Source of the DNA: Pseudomonas sp. TH41
Lineage (GTDB): Bacteria; Pseudomonadota; Gammaproteobacteria; Pseudomonadales; Pseudomonadaceae
Length of the DNA stretch: 64,000 nt
Assembly (NCBI RefSeq): GCF_016650695.1
Contig: NZ_JAEKFH010000001.1
Coordinates: forward strand, 248,001 to 312,000
Reading direction: 5' to 3'
Positions 57,188 to 64,000 of this stretch are shown here, in pieces. The notes beneath the pieces were generated by a model. It saw nothing but the letters and a program-made list of their open reading frames with translations, searched no databases and was not told the origin of the DNA. Within the stretch, counting starts at the first letter, position 1; the number at the start of each line of letters is the position of its first letter. Position numbers and translations under genes: made by a program.

Positions 57188-58450
57188 TCAGGCAATAGCG
57201 TTTGCTTGAGCGAGAATGTCTTTGAGTGGTGTCGAGTCGTCGCAAAGCCACTGGGCGTTGGGTGTTTGTCCACCTTGAACCAGCTTCTTGATCAGGGCGA
57301 ACTCCAACTGACGATTAATGCAGTCGGCGGCAATTACCTGACCTTCGCGCAGATAGAACACTACAAACGAACGAGTTGCCGGGGAGCCCCGTAGACAGGT
57401 CTGGTCGTAACCTTGAGACAAGCCGACAGTTTGCAGTTTCAGCTCGTATTGATCGGACCAGAACCAGGGTATGGACCGGTAGGGCGCAGGCTTCCCGCAA
57501 ATCGCGAGTGCTGCTGTCCGGGCTTGCTCGATGGCATTGGGTATGGACTCCAGGCGCAGCCGTCGACCGTACCGCTCACTGGGATGGTTGGAGCAATCAC
57601 CGATAGCGTGGATAAATGGGTCGCTGCTACAAGTGAACTCATCGACCAAAATACCGTTGTCGACTGCAAGGCCTGCTTGCTCGGCCAGTTCTGTGTTGGC
57701 AATCGCGCCGATTCCGACGAGTACCAGGTCGGCCGGTAACCGATTGCCATCGCTGAGCTGCACGGACTCAACCCCTTTGCCCTCAGCATCCAGATTCAAA
57801 CGATCGAAGCGGGCGTTGAGGTGCAACTTCAGTCCGGCGGCCTGATGGACCTGTTGATAGAAGTTGGAAACTTCTGCTGACGTTACACGAGCCAGAATCC
57901 TGTCCATGTTTTCGATCAGGCTGACTTCGAGCCCTTGCTTGAGGGCCACGGCGGCAACTTCCAGTCCTATGTAACCGCCGCCGATGATGACCAGGCGCTT
58001 ACCTTCGATCATCTGCTCACGCATCTGCTGCGCATGGGCAAGGGTACGCAGGTAATGGAGGTTGACAAGGGGGCACTCTGGATCCAGGCCGGACAGCGGT
58101 CTGGGCCGACTGCCGGTGGCGAGAATCAAGTGGCTATAATCCAAGCTGCCCCCATCAGACAGTTCGATGAGCTTTCGCGCGGCGTCCAGGCTTGTCACCT
58201 GAACGCCGATACGTGTCTCGATATTGGCTTTTTCATAAGCATCGGCGGGACGCATCAGCAAGGCCGGATGATCGACCGCTCCGGCCAGAAACCCCTTGGA
58301 CAAAGGAGGGCGTTGATAGGGCAGGCTCGCTTCATTACCAATCAGCACGATGCGTCCGGTGTAACCGTTCTGGCGCAGTGCTATGGCCGCTTCTGCGCCA
58401 GCATGGCCGCTGCCGACGATCAGGGTACAAGGGGAATCAGAATGGTTCAT
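57188..58450 (-). CDS. FAD/NAD-dependent reductase (rubredoxin/ferredoxin reductase type)
   Basis: 420 residues. Rossmann motif for FAD near the N terminus (LIVGSGHAGAEAAIALRQNGYTG), second dinucleotide motif for NADH (LVIIGGGYIGLEVAAVALKQGLEVSLIE), FAD-binding VDEFTCSSDPFIHAIGDCSNHP. It is a typical reductase of oxygenase-coupled ferredoxin or rubredoxin chains. The rubredoxin gene begins just upstream, 26 bases away, so it most likely reduces that protein. The oxygenase that would use this chain is not in the window. Confidence 0.9.
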   Translation of the reverse strand: MNHSDSPCTLIVGSGHAGAEAAIALRQNGYTGRIVLIGNEASLPYQRPPLSKGFLAGAVDHPALLMRPADAYEKANIETRIGVQVTSLDAARKLIELSDGGSLDYSHLILATGSRPRPLSGLDPECPLVNLHYLRTLAHAQQMREQMIEGKRLVIIGGGYIGLEVAAVALKQGLEVSLIENMDRILARVTSAEVSNFYQQVHQAAGLKLHLNARFDRLNLDAEGKGVESVQLSDGNRLPADLVLVGIGAIANTELAEQAGLAVDNGILVDEFTCSSDPFIHAIGDCSNHPSERYGRRLRLESIPNAIEQARTAALAICGKPAPYRSIPWFWSDQYELKLQTVGLSQGYDQTCLRGSPATRSFVVFYLREGQVIAADCINRQLEFALIKKLVQGGQTPNAQWLCDDSTPLKDILAQANAIA

Positions 58451-58476
58451 GTACAGTCTCCCGGCGACTCGTCAAT

Positions 58477-58644
58477 TCAGGCGATTTCCAGCATGGCGAA
58501 GTCTTCTTTGGTGGCGCCGCATTCCGGGCAAATCCAGCCTTCGGAGACATCCTCCCAGCGTGTGCCAGCGGGAATGCCCTCGGCTGGCGCGCCGAGAGCT
58601 TCGTCGTAGATGTAACTGCAAAAAAAACACTGCCACTTTTTCAT
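58477..58644 (-). CDS. Rubredoxin
   Basis: 55 residues, read directly from the sequence. The iron-binding cysteines are Cys6 and Cys9 (WQCFFCSYIYD) and Cys39 and Cys42 (GWICPECGATKEDF). All four ligands plus the conserved YIYDE and GTRWEDV segments are present, so it is a complete single-domain rubredoxin. An AAGGTG lies about 11 bases before the ATG. It is followed by its probable reductase and transfers single electrons to a monooxygenase. Confidence 0.95.
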   Translation of the reverse strand: MKKWQCFFCSYIYDEALGAPAEGIPAGTRWEDVSEGWICPECGATKEDFAMLEIA

Positions 58645-58696
58645 GATCGTCGTTCACCTTCTTAATGCGTGGAAATGGAAAGCCGTCGTGTAAGTT

Positions 58697-59716
58697 TCAC
58701 TCCATCCTCACTACGACTTTGGCGGACAGTTCGGGGACCTGGGCCATGGCAAAGGCTTCGGCGAACTGATCGAAATCAAACGAGTGGCTGAGCATCGGGG
58801 TGATATCAAGCTGCGAATCGCTGAGCATCTCGATGACTTCCGGGAATTCATCGGGATAGGAGAGAGAGCCGATCAGCACGAGCTCCTTGATCATCACTTG
58901 GATCATGTTCAGTTGAACCGGCTTTTTATGCGTCGCCAGTACTACAATCCGCGATTTATCCCCGGCCATTTCCACCATTTGCTCAAGCAGCGGACCATGC
59001 CCGGCACAGTCGATGTACAACGAGGCGTCGACCACGGGTAGCCCAGTGAGCTTGGCGGTTTGCATGCCCAGATGCTCCTGCAGTGTTGTCTGCAAATCTG
59101 CACGCCCGGGGTTGATGACGTGGTCGGCTCCTAATTGACTGGCGCGCTCCAATCGCTCGTCGGTCAAGTCCACGGCAACCACTTTGGCCACTCCGCGGTA
59201 CTTCAATGCGGCTATCACACCCAGGCCAATCGGGCCTGCACCAAAGACAACGGCACGATCTAGAGTGTTAACGCCAGCCTGGTTCAGGCCATGCATGCCC
59301 ACGGCAATGGGCTCGGTCAGTACGGCGCGCTGAAAGTCCAGCGAGTCGGTCAAGGGGAATAGCGTTTCGCCCAGCCGTGCATTTCGCACCAGCAGGTACT
59401 CGGCAAAGCCGCCGTGGTCAGGGTCTCCGGTACCAATACGGCTTGAGCCCTTCATGGGGTCTACTACCACTCGCAGGCCAGGATGGATGTTTTGTACATC
59501 ACTGCCGACAGCGTGAATGGTGCCGACCAGTTCATGCCCCAACGGTAATGGTTGACCACCCGGTCGACCAATGTAACCGTCGCGGGCAAAACCAAGATCG
59601 CTGCCGCAGATGCCGAACATAGCGACCTTTACAATTACATCGAGCGGGCCGGCCTCTGGCATCGGCACGTCGACGATTCGCAGGTCTTGAACTCCATACA
59701 AGCGTACTTGTTTCAT
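58697..59716 (-). CDS. Zinc-dependent alcohol dehydrogenase (MDR family)
   Basis: 339 residues, medium-chain dehydrogenase/reductase. The catalytic-zinc cysteine lies in GICGSD; GHELVGTIHAVG supplies the next ligand pair. The NAD-binding motif is VFGAGPIGLGVIAALKYRGVAKVVAVD. The four-cysteine structural-zinc lobe is reduced. It oxidises an alcohol or reduces an aldehyde or ketone; substrate unknown. It follows the MaoC-fold gene in what looks like one operon with the SDR. Confidence 0.9.
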   Translation of the reverse strand: MKQVRLYGVQDLRIVDVPMPEAGPLDVIVKVAMFGICGSDLGFARDGYIGRPGGQPLPLGHELVGTIHAVGSDVQNIHPGLRVVVDPMKGSSRIGTGDPDHGGFAEYLLVRNARLGETLFPLTDSLDFQRAVLTEPIAVGMHGLNQAGVNTLDRAVVFGAGPIGLGVIAALKYRGVAKVVAVDLTDERLERASQLGADHVINPGRADLQTTLQEHLGMQTAKLTGLPVVDASLYIDCAGHGPLLEQMVEMAGDKSRIVVLATHKKPVQLNMIQVMIKELVLIGSLSYPDEFPEVIEMLSDSQLDITPMLSHSFDFDQFAEAFAMAQVPELSAKVVVRME

Positions 59717-59738
59717 CGGGTGGCCTCGTTGAGTCGGT

Positions 59739-60215
59739 TCAGCCGGCCAGATTGGCGCGGCCCTTGACCAGGCGTAGCGGCGTATAGACCATCACCACTG
59801 TGCCGTCCTGTTTGACCACTTGGTTGCGGGTGCGCACAAGCCCCATTCCTGGCTTGCCTTTGCTAGGCCTGGATTCAATGACTTCGACTTCAACGTGCAG
59901 GGTGTCGCCTGCAAAGGTCGGCCCCTTGATGTCCAGTTCCATGTGCAGAAAAGCCACGCCAACGCCTTGCAGAGCTGTCTGAAAGAGCAGTCCTTCCGCA
60001 AAGCAGAACACTTGCCCACCTGGTACCAGGCGCCCATTGAAGCCGGCCTCCTTGAGGAACTCGACGTTTGTGAACAACACTTCGAGCATCCCGGTCGCAG
60101 AAATGAAGTTGACAATGTCAGCCTCGGTTACGGTACGCCCGAGTGTTTTGAAGGTGCGTCCTACCGGTAGGTCTTCCCAGGGAAAGCCAATACCAATGGT
60201 TTCTAGTTCGCTCAT
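59739..60215 (-). CDS. MaoC-fold dehydratase-like protein with altered active site
   Basis: 158 residues, single hot-dog domain (GFPWEDLPVGRTFKTLGRTVTEADIVNFISATGMLEVLFTNVEFLKEAGFNGRLVPGGQVFCFAEGLL). Where hydratase 2 enzymes have SGDxNPxH this protein reads SATGMLEVLF (residues 39-48), so Asp, Asn and His are missing. The fold features VPGG and the final FAGDTLHVEVEVIESRPS are those of the family. It may be a non-catalytic partner or have another activity. Confidence 0.82.
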   Translation of the reverse strand: MSELETIGIGFPWEDLPVGRTFKTLGRTVTEADIVNFISATGMLEVLFTNVEFLKEAGFNGRLVPGGQVFCFAEGLLFQTALQGVGVAFLHMELDIKGPTFAGDTLHVEVEVIESRPSKGKPGMGLVRTRNQVVKQDGTVVMVYTPLRLVKGRANLAG

Positions 60216-60256
60216 CTTGTTATCTCGTGTCTGGTTGCAAAGTCGGGAGCAAGGGA

Positions 60257-61159
60257 TCAGATCGGATCCCAGGTGGTGAGCTCTGGTGAAGGCGTGTTTG
60301 CATAAAAGGAGGTCTGCATGGCCGGTATCGCGTGCTCGGCAATAGTTTCTGCAGTCCAGCCCTCGCTGCGATGTACTGAGCGGATGACCCGGGATTGAGA
60401 GAACAGATAAATTTCGTTGGCACGCACGCCGAAGATCTGCCCGGAAACATCAGCCCCCGCATCGCTGGCCAGGTACACCGCCAGTGGGGCGATCTTGCGC
60501 GGCTCCATGAGTTTGAGCTTTTCCATACGCGCAGCGGCTTCGGGGGTATCAGTCGGCACTGAAGCGGTCATGGCGGTCCATGCCCAGGGCGCGATGCAGT
60601 TCGAACGCACGTTGTAGCGCTTCATGTCCAGCGCGATGCTCTTGGAGAGCCCGACCACGGCCATTTTTGCTGCAGCGTAGTTGGCTTGTCCGGGGTTGCC
60701 GATCAGGCCGCTGGTAGAGGTCATATGGATGTAGCTACCGCTGGCCTGTTCCTTGAAATGCGGGGCCGCGGCACGGGCGACGTAGAACGAACCATTGAGG
60801 TGGACATCGACCACAGCCTGCCATTCTTCAAGGCTCATCTTGAAGAAGAAGCGGTCACGTACAATGCCGGCGTTGTTGATTACGGTATCGATCCGGCCGA
60901 ACTGGTCCAGCGCGCATTCGACGATGCGGTGTGCGGAGTCCCACTGAGCAACGCTCTCGATGCTGGCCACTGCTTCACCGCCAGCCTGGCGTATTTCGTG
61001 GGCAACTGCCTCGGCAGCGCTGCCGCCATCCGGGGTGCGACCCAGATCATTGACTACGACCCGCGCGCCTTCGGCGGCGAAGGCAAGAGCGTATTCGCGG
61101 CCAATACCACTACCGGCCCCGGTGATAACGACGACTTTATCTTGAACCATGGAAGGCAT
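60257..61159 (-). CDS. Short-chain dehydrogenase/reductase (SDR)
   Basis: 300 residues. Rossmann motif VITGAGSGIGREYALAFA; VINNAGIVRD; catalytic serine in HMTSTSGLIGN and the YAAAK pair. It resembles MFE-2-type 3-hydroxyacyl-CoA dehydrogenases by its extended C terminus (IAPLAVYLASDAGADVSGQIFGVRANEIYLFSQSRVIRSVHRSEGWTAETIAEHAIPAM). AGGAG precedes the ATG at 61159. It heads a unit with the MaoC-fold protein, alcohol dehydrogenase, rubredoxin and its reductase, and lies next to the TetR operator. Confidence 0.9.
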   Translation of the reverse strand: MPSMVQDKVVVITGAGSGIGREYALAFAAEGARVVVNDLGRTPDGGSAAEAVAHEIRQAGGEAVASIESVAQWDSAHRIVECALDQFGRIDTVINNAGIVRDRFFFKMSLEEWQAVVDVHLNGSFYVARAAAPHFKEQASGSYIHMTSTSGLIGNPGQANYAAAKMAVVGLSKSIALDMKRYNVRSNCIAPWAWTAMTASVPTDTPEAAARMEKLKLMEPRKIAPLAVYLASDAGADVSGQIFGVRANEIYLFSQSRVIRSVHRSEGWTAETIAEHAIPAMQTSFYANTPSPELTTWDPI

Positions 61160-61475
61160 GCCCGTCTCCTACGTATTGAGTGCGGTTTCCGATAAGGATT
61201 GTGTATCTGCGTGGCTTCGCTATGCTATCACCATAACTGTCATTATGTCAGTTATTGGTTTTGCGCAGCAAGACACCTTTTTGCGCTTGAGGTCTTAAAT
61301 CGATAGGAAGACAACAGTTGCGCCTGTGAGACAGTTTGTATAGGTTTCACTAATAGCTGTTCGATTGTTGTTTTTTGGTGCCGTTTGCTCTGAAAAAACG
61401 ATCGAGGCAGGACTTTTTTATTTTTGGGTTACCAAGACCCACAAATTTTCGATTAGATGGAGCGAGACTCAACCC
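61160..61475. other. Divergent promoter region, SDR / TetR
   Basis: About 315 bases with no gene. It contains the palindrome at 61232-61254 and otherwise A+T-rich sequence. Confidence 0.5.
61232..61254. promoter_or_regulatory. Candidate TetR operator between the SDR unit and the TetR gene
   Basis: A 23-base imperfect palindrome with arms ATAACTG (61232-61238) and CAGTTAT (61248-61254) around CAT/ATG. This is the best of three related sites and lies in the regulator's own promoter region. Confidence 0.7.
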
Positions 61476-62228
61476 ATGGCAAACGACGTCACGATGAATA
61501 AGCAGGGCCAGACGCTCGGACGCAAAGGCTTGGAAACACGGCAGCGGCTGATGTCCGCCACACGCCGATTGCTCTATACGCACCCACTCCCGGATATCAC
61601 CGCGGTAGCCATTGCCAAGGCGGCGGGTACGTCATCGGCAAGCTTTTATATGTATTTCGATGATGTGCAGGATGTGCTGTATGCACTCAGTCTGGATGCT
61701 GGTGAGGAGATGGCCGGCGTGGCGCGCCTACTTGAGCATCCATGGGAACCTGCTCGTTATGAAGAGGAGGCGCTGCGAATTGTTGAGTCGATGAACCTGG
61801 TCTGGAGTCGCCACCGCGAGGTGCTGCGGTACCGGAACCTGGAAGCAGACCGTGGCGATCCACGTTTCGAAGAACTGCGTATGAACACTTATATCCCGTT
61901 CATTGAACGCTTCGCTCAGTTGATCCTCGCGGTTCACCCAGCTATGGGTGGGCGCAAGAGAGGTGACGCCTACGCTGAGGCAACGGTATTGCATGCGGCT
62001 ATGGAGCGCTTGGCGGGTTTGGATCCCGTGGTTATGGAGCGGGGGCTTGGCGCTAAACGTGTCAATGCGGCAATTGCGCGGATTATTGTGCAGACTCTGG
62101 TCGGCCAGTCCACCGATGCAGTTCCATTAAACCAGGTCGCCCCGGGTAAGCCCAAGCGCGCGCCCAAGGCCACCAAGGCTGCGACCGAAGAAGTCGCTGC
62201 CCCGGAATTGGCTGAAGAGCAACGCTGA
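61476..62228 (+). CDS. TetR family transcriptional regulator
   Basis: 250 residues. N-terminal TetR helix-turn-helix (RKGLETRQRLMSATRRLLYTHPLPDITAVAIAKAAGTSSASFYMYFDDVQDVLYALS). A ligand-binding helical domain follows (RYEEEALRIVESMNLVWSRHREVLRYRNLEADRGDPRFEELRMNTY). The tail is Lys/Ala/Glu-rich (KPKRAPKATKAATEEVAA) and probably disordered. Start at 61476 is the most likely; ATG 61494 is an alternative. It is divergent from the SDR operon and most likely represses it. Confidence 0.9.
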   Translation: MANDVTMNKQGQTLGRKGLETRQRLMSATRRLLYTHPLPDITAVAIAKAAGTSSASFYMYFDDVQDVLYALSLDAGEEMAGVARLLEHPWEPARYEEEALRIVESMNLVWSRHREVLRYRNLEADRGDPRFEELRMNTYIPFIERFAQLILAVHPAMGGRKRGDAYAEATVLHAAMERLAGLDPVVMERGLGAKRVNAAIARIIVQTLVGQSTDAVPLNQVAPGKPKRAPKATKAATEEVAAPELAEEQR

Positions 62229-62230
62229 TA

Positions 62231-63088
62231 TCAGGCCGTAGGCTCGAACTCGATGAAACCATAACTTAGTACTGGTGCGTCGCGTTCGCAGGCGTGCATC
62301 TTGAATAACGCAAAACCTGAGCGCATATGCCACAAATCGATGCGCATGGTTTCACCTGTGAGCATCGGACCTGCATAACGCACGCCGATAGCTCGCAGGC
62401 GATCAGGTTCATTATCACAGGCCATTTTCAACACTCCGCGTCCGGCCAAGCCAAAACAACCCAGTCCGCGCAGCATGTACTGCTGAGAGTCGGCTTGCGC
62501 CTGAGCGGCGACAGCAATATCGGCTGAAAGCCGGAACAATGTGTCGGCGCCCTCGGGCGTGCGAATTTTCAATGCGCAGTCAGGGCTGCGGTCAGGTATC
62601 GCTTCCGGGCGCTGGGAGGGTTGCGGCTGACCGCCAAAGCCGCCGTTGCCGCGCAATACCGTTGTGACTTCAATGCTCACCAGTGCGTTGCCCAGCTCGT
62701 CGCTGAGCAGTTGCTCTTGAACCATCAATGCGCCTTTTTCAGGGCCTCTGTCGAACAGGTCCTTGACCTTTTGGGTTAGCACTACACTTCCTTCGACGGG
62801 CAGGGGGCGATGCACGCGAAGACTTTCCTGGGCATGCACCATCTGCTGCCAGACGATCCCGCTGCGTGGGTCTTGCTGCCAGAATTCGCCATCGGCCAGG
62901 GCCACGGCGCTCATTGGCAAAATGGCTAGTGTCAGGGTGTCTTCGATGTAACGGTTATCGGTGGCTTGCCAGTTCGGGTCGACACCGGCACCGAAGCCTT
63001 CTGCAATGCGAATGCTGTCAGCTCTGCAATAGGTGCGAGTGGAGGCCGCAAACGGCCAATTCATTAGCGTTTGATAATCAAGGGACAC
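62231..63088 (-). CDS. MaoC-like double hot-dog protein (hydratase 2-type) with degenerate active site
   Basis: 285 residues; GTG start at 63088, supported by GGAG nine bases upstream. Two tandem hot-dog halves: the first with NWPFAASTRTYCRADSIRIAEGFGAG and IVWQQMVHAQESLRVHRPLPVEGSVVLTQKV, the second with DTLFRLSADIAVAAQAQADSQQYMLRGLGCFGLAGRGVL. In peroxisomal-type hydratase 2 the second half carries YRLSGDxNPLHxDP. Here that position reads FRLSADIAVAAQAQ (about residues 185-198), so the catalytic Asp, Asn and His are not conserved. The gene is convergent with TetR and two bases from it. Confidence 0.85.
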   Translation of the reverse strand: MSLDYQTLMNWPFAASTRTYCRADSIRIAEGFGAGVDPNWQATDNRYIEDTLTLAILPMSAVALADGEFWQQDPRSGIVWQQMVHAQESLRVHRPLPVEGSVVLTQKVKDLFDRGPEKGALMVQEQLLSDELGNALVSIEVTTVLRGNGGFGGQPQPSQRPEAIPDRSPDCALKIRTPEGADTLFRLSADIAVAAQAQADSQQYMLRGLGCFGLAGRGVLKMACDNEPDRLRAIGVRYAGPMLTGETMRIDLWHMRSGFALFKMHACERDAPVLSYGFIEFEPTA

Positions 63089-63145
63089 TACGGTTGCTCC
63101 AGACGATGGCACGATTGGGCAGGCCCGTGGGCCTGCCCGCGTGGT

Positions 63146-63946
63146 TCAGGATTGGGCTTTTTTGGCGGCTTCCAGCGAGGCGCGCATGCCGGCGGCGGCT
63201 ACAGCGAAGTGCTCGTTGGTTGAGGTGCTGAGGATGTGAGTGTCAAAGTGCGCCATGATCGAATTGCGGAAACCCATTATGTCCGCTGAGCGATTGATCG
63301 AGCGCTTGAGCATGCGCAAGCCAATGGGTGGTGCCTTGGCGATGTGCTCTGCCATGTTCATGGTGTATTGCTCTAGTTCCGCGCGGGGCACCACATGGTT
63401 GACCATGCCCCATTCCTTGGCTTCGGTTGCGCTGATTTTCTGCCCGGTGAACAGAAATTCCTTGGCTTTGCGAATGCCCATTACCCAAGGGTGAACCAGT
63501 GTTTCCACCGAAGCCGCCGCCAGGCTGTGGGCGACGGGATCACTGAAAAAGGCGTCGTCGGAAGCGATCATGATGTCGCACATGTTGGCTACCATGAAGC
63601 CGCCGGCAATACAGGCGCCTTGCACCTGGGCGATCGTAGGCTTGGGAAAGTCCCAGATACGCAGGGCATTGCCCAAGTAATGTTCGCTTTCCCAAAGCCA
63701 GTGTTGCTCGGGCGAGAACTGGCCACGTTTTTCCATACCGTCCATCAAGTCGTGTCCGGCCGAGAAGTGCTTGCCTTTAGCGCCGATAATGAGCACGCGG
63801 ACATTGTCGTCTTTTTTCGCGAGATCCAGGGCGTGGTCGAGTTCGGCGAGCAGATTTTCCGATTCGGCGTTGGCATTGCCGGGCCGGTTGTGACTGATGC
63901 GGGCCACATTGCCGATGATTTCGTAGCTGATGTCTTGGTATTCCAT
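63146..63946 (-). CDS. Enoyl-CoA hydratase/isomerase family protein
   Basis: 266 residues, crotonase fold. The oxyanion hole is in GKHFSAGHDL (near residue 60) and QGACIAGGFMVANMCDIMIAS (near residue 108). The usual catalytic glutamates at about positions 120 and 140 are not evident (FFSDPVAHSLAAASVETLVHPWVMG), so the reaction may be isomerisation or another crotonase activity. AGGAAAA precedes ATG 63946. It is downstream of a gene whose last codons lie at the right edge. Confidence 0.88.
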   Translation of the reverse strand: MEYQDISYEIIGNVARISHNRPGNANAESENLLAELDHALDLAKKDDNVRVLIIGAKGKHFSAGHDLMDGMEKRGQFSPEQHWLWESEHYLGNALRIWDFPKPTIAQVQGACIAGGFMVANMCDIMIASDDAFFSDPVAHSLAAASVETLVHPWVMGIRKAKEFLFTGQKISATEAKEWGMVNHVVPRAELEQYTMNMAEHIAKAPPIGLRMLKRSINRSADIMGFRNSIMAHFDTHILSTSTNEHFAVAAAGMRASLEAAKKAQS

Positions 63947-63967
63947 GATGGTTTTCCTGTTGTCAGT

Positions 63968-64000
63968 CATGCGTCGAACTCAACGTAACCGTTGTTGAGG
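63968..64000 (-). CDS. C-terminal end of an unidentified gene
   Basis: Minus-strand codons at the right edge read LNNGYVEFDA followed by a stop at 63968-63970. It is the C terminus of a gene beginning outside the window. The family cannot be named from ten residues. Confidence 0.4.

Overview
The window reads as a chromosomal segment of a Pseudomonas, most likely of the P. fluorescens group. Reasons: many short palindromic REP/REPIN elements of the types found in pseudomonads (arms such as GAGCGAGCTTGCTCGCGA), a DUF6124 gene, high GC at third codon positions, and dense accessory catabolic operons with GntR, LysR and TetR regulators. No rRNA, tRNA, CRISPR array or intact insertion sequence was seen.

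Layout. 0-1.2 kb: tail of an RHS-type polymorphic toxin. 1.6-2.7 kb: SRPBCC protein and a NUDIX hydrolase. 2.7-9.0 kb: a minus-strand catabolic operon (DUF1185 protein, alpha/beta hydrolase, two aldehyde dehydrogenases, flavin reductase, carboxymuconolactone-decarboxylase-like protein) ending in its likely GntR/FadR-type regulator. 9.2-12.9 kb: AbrB-type membrane protein, scoAB CoA-transferase and a divergent LysR regulator. 13.2-18.1 kb: chemoreceptor and aconitase B. 18.7-20.6 kb: Tat-exported sulfite dehydrogenase and its cytochrome c. 20.7-21.3 kb: DUF6124 gene with a strongly folded leader.

21.6-32.4 kb is a coherent histidine-type module: a HutC-like repressor, a HisC-like aminotransferase, a polar amino acid ABC transporter, an FAD (GlcD-type) and an FMN (LldD-type) 2-hydroxyacid dehydrogenase, histidine ammonia-lyase and a divergent Fe(II)/2-oxoglutarate-type oxygenase. 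HutC-type operators with a GTATATAC core lie before all three transcription units. I infer uptake of imidazolelactate or a similar 2-hydroxy acid, oxidation to the keto acid, transamination to histidine and deamination to urocanate.

32.5-35.1 kb is a small lower-GC insert (two unknown genes and a divergent WYL regulator) between two imperfect copies of one terminator. 35.2-43.2 kb holds katG, a stand-alone HEAGH peptidase, a DUF899 protein, a regulator, a beta-propeller protein, a CAP protein and a small unknown. 43.2-44.5 kb holds a decayed regulator and about 1 kb of unrecognised DNA.

44.6-64 kb is a second large system. glcDEFG is followed by a frame-shifted glcB and preceded by a MaoC-fold gene and a free-standing aconitase-B N-terminal domain. 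Then come etfBA, an aldo/keto reductase, an amidohydrolase, a secreted double-Cache protein, rubredoxin and its reductase, a Zn alcohol dehydrogenase, two more MaoC-fold proteins, an SDR, a TetR regulator and an enoyl-CoA hydratase. One motif (ATGTCAGTTA) occurs in three divergent promoter regions across this block, so I infer a single TetR regulon for CoA-dependent degradation of an unidentified substrate.
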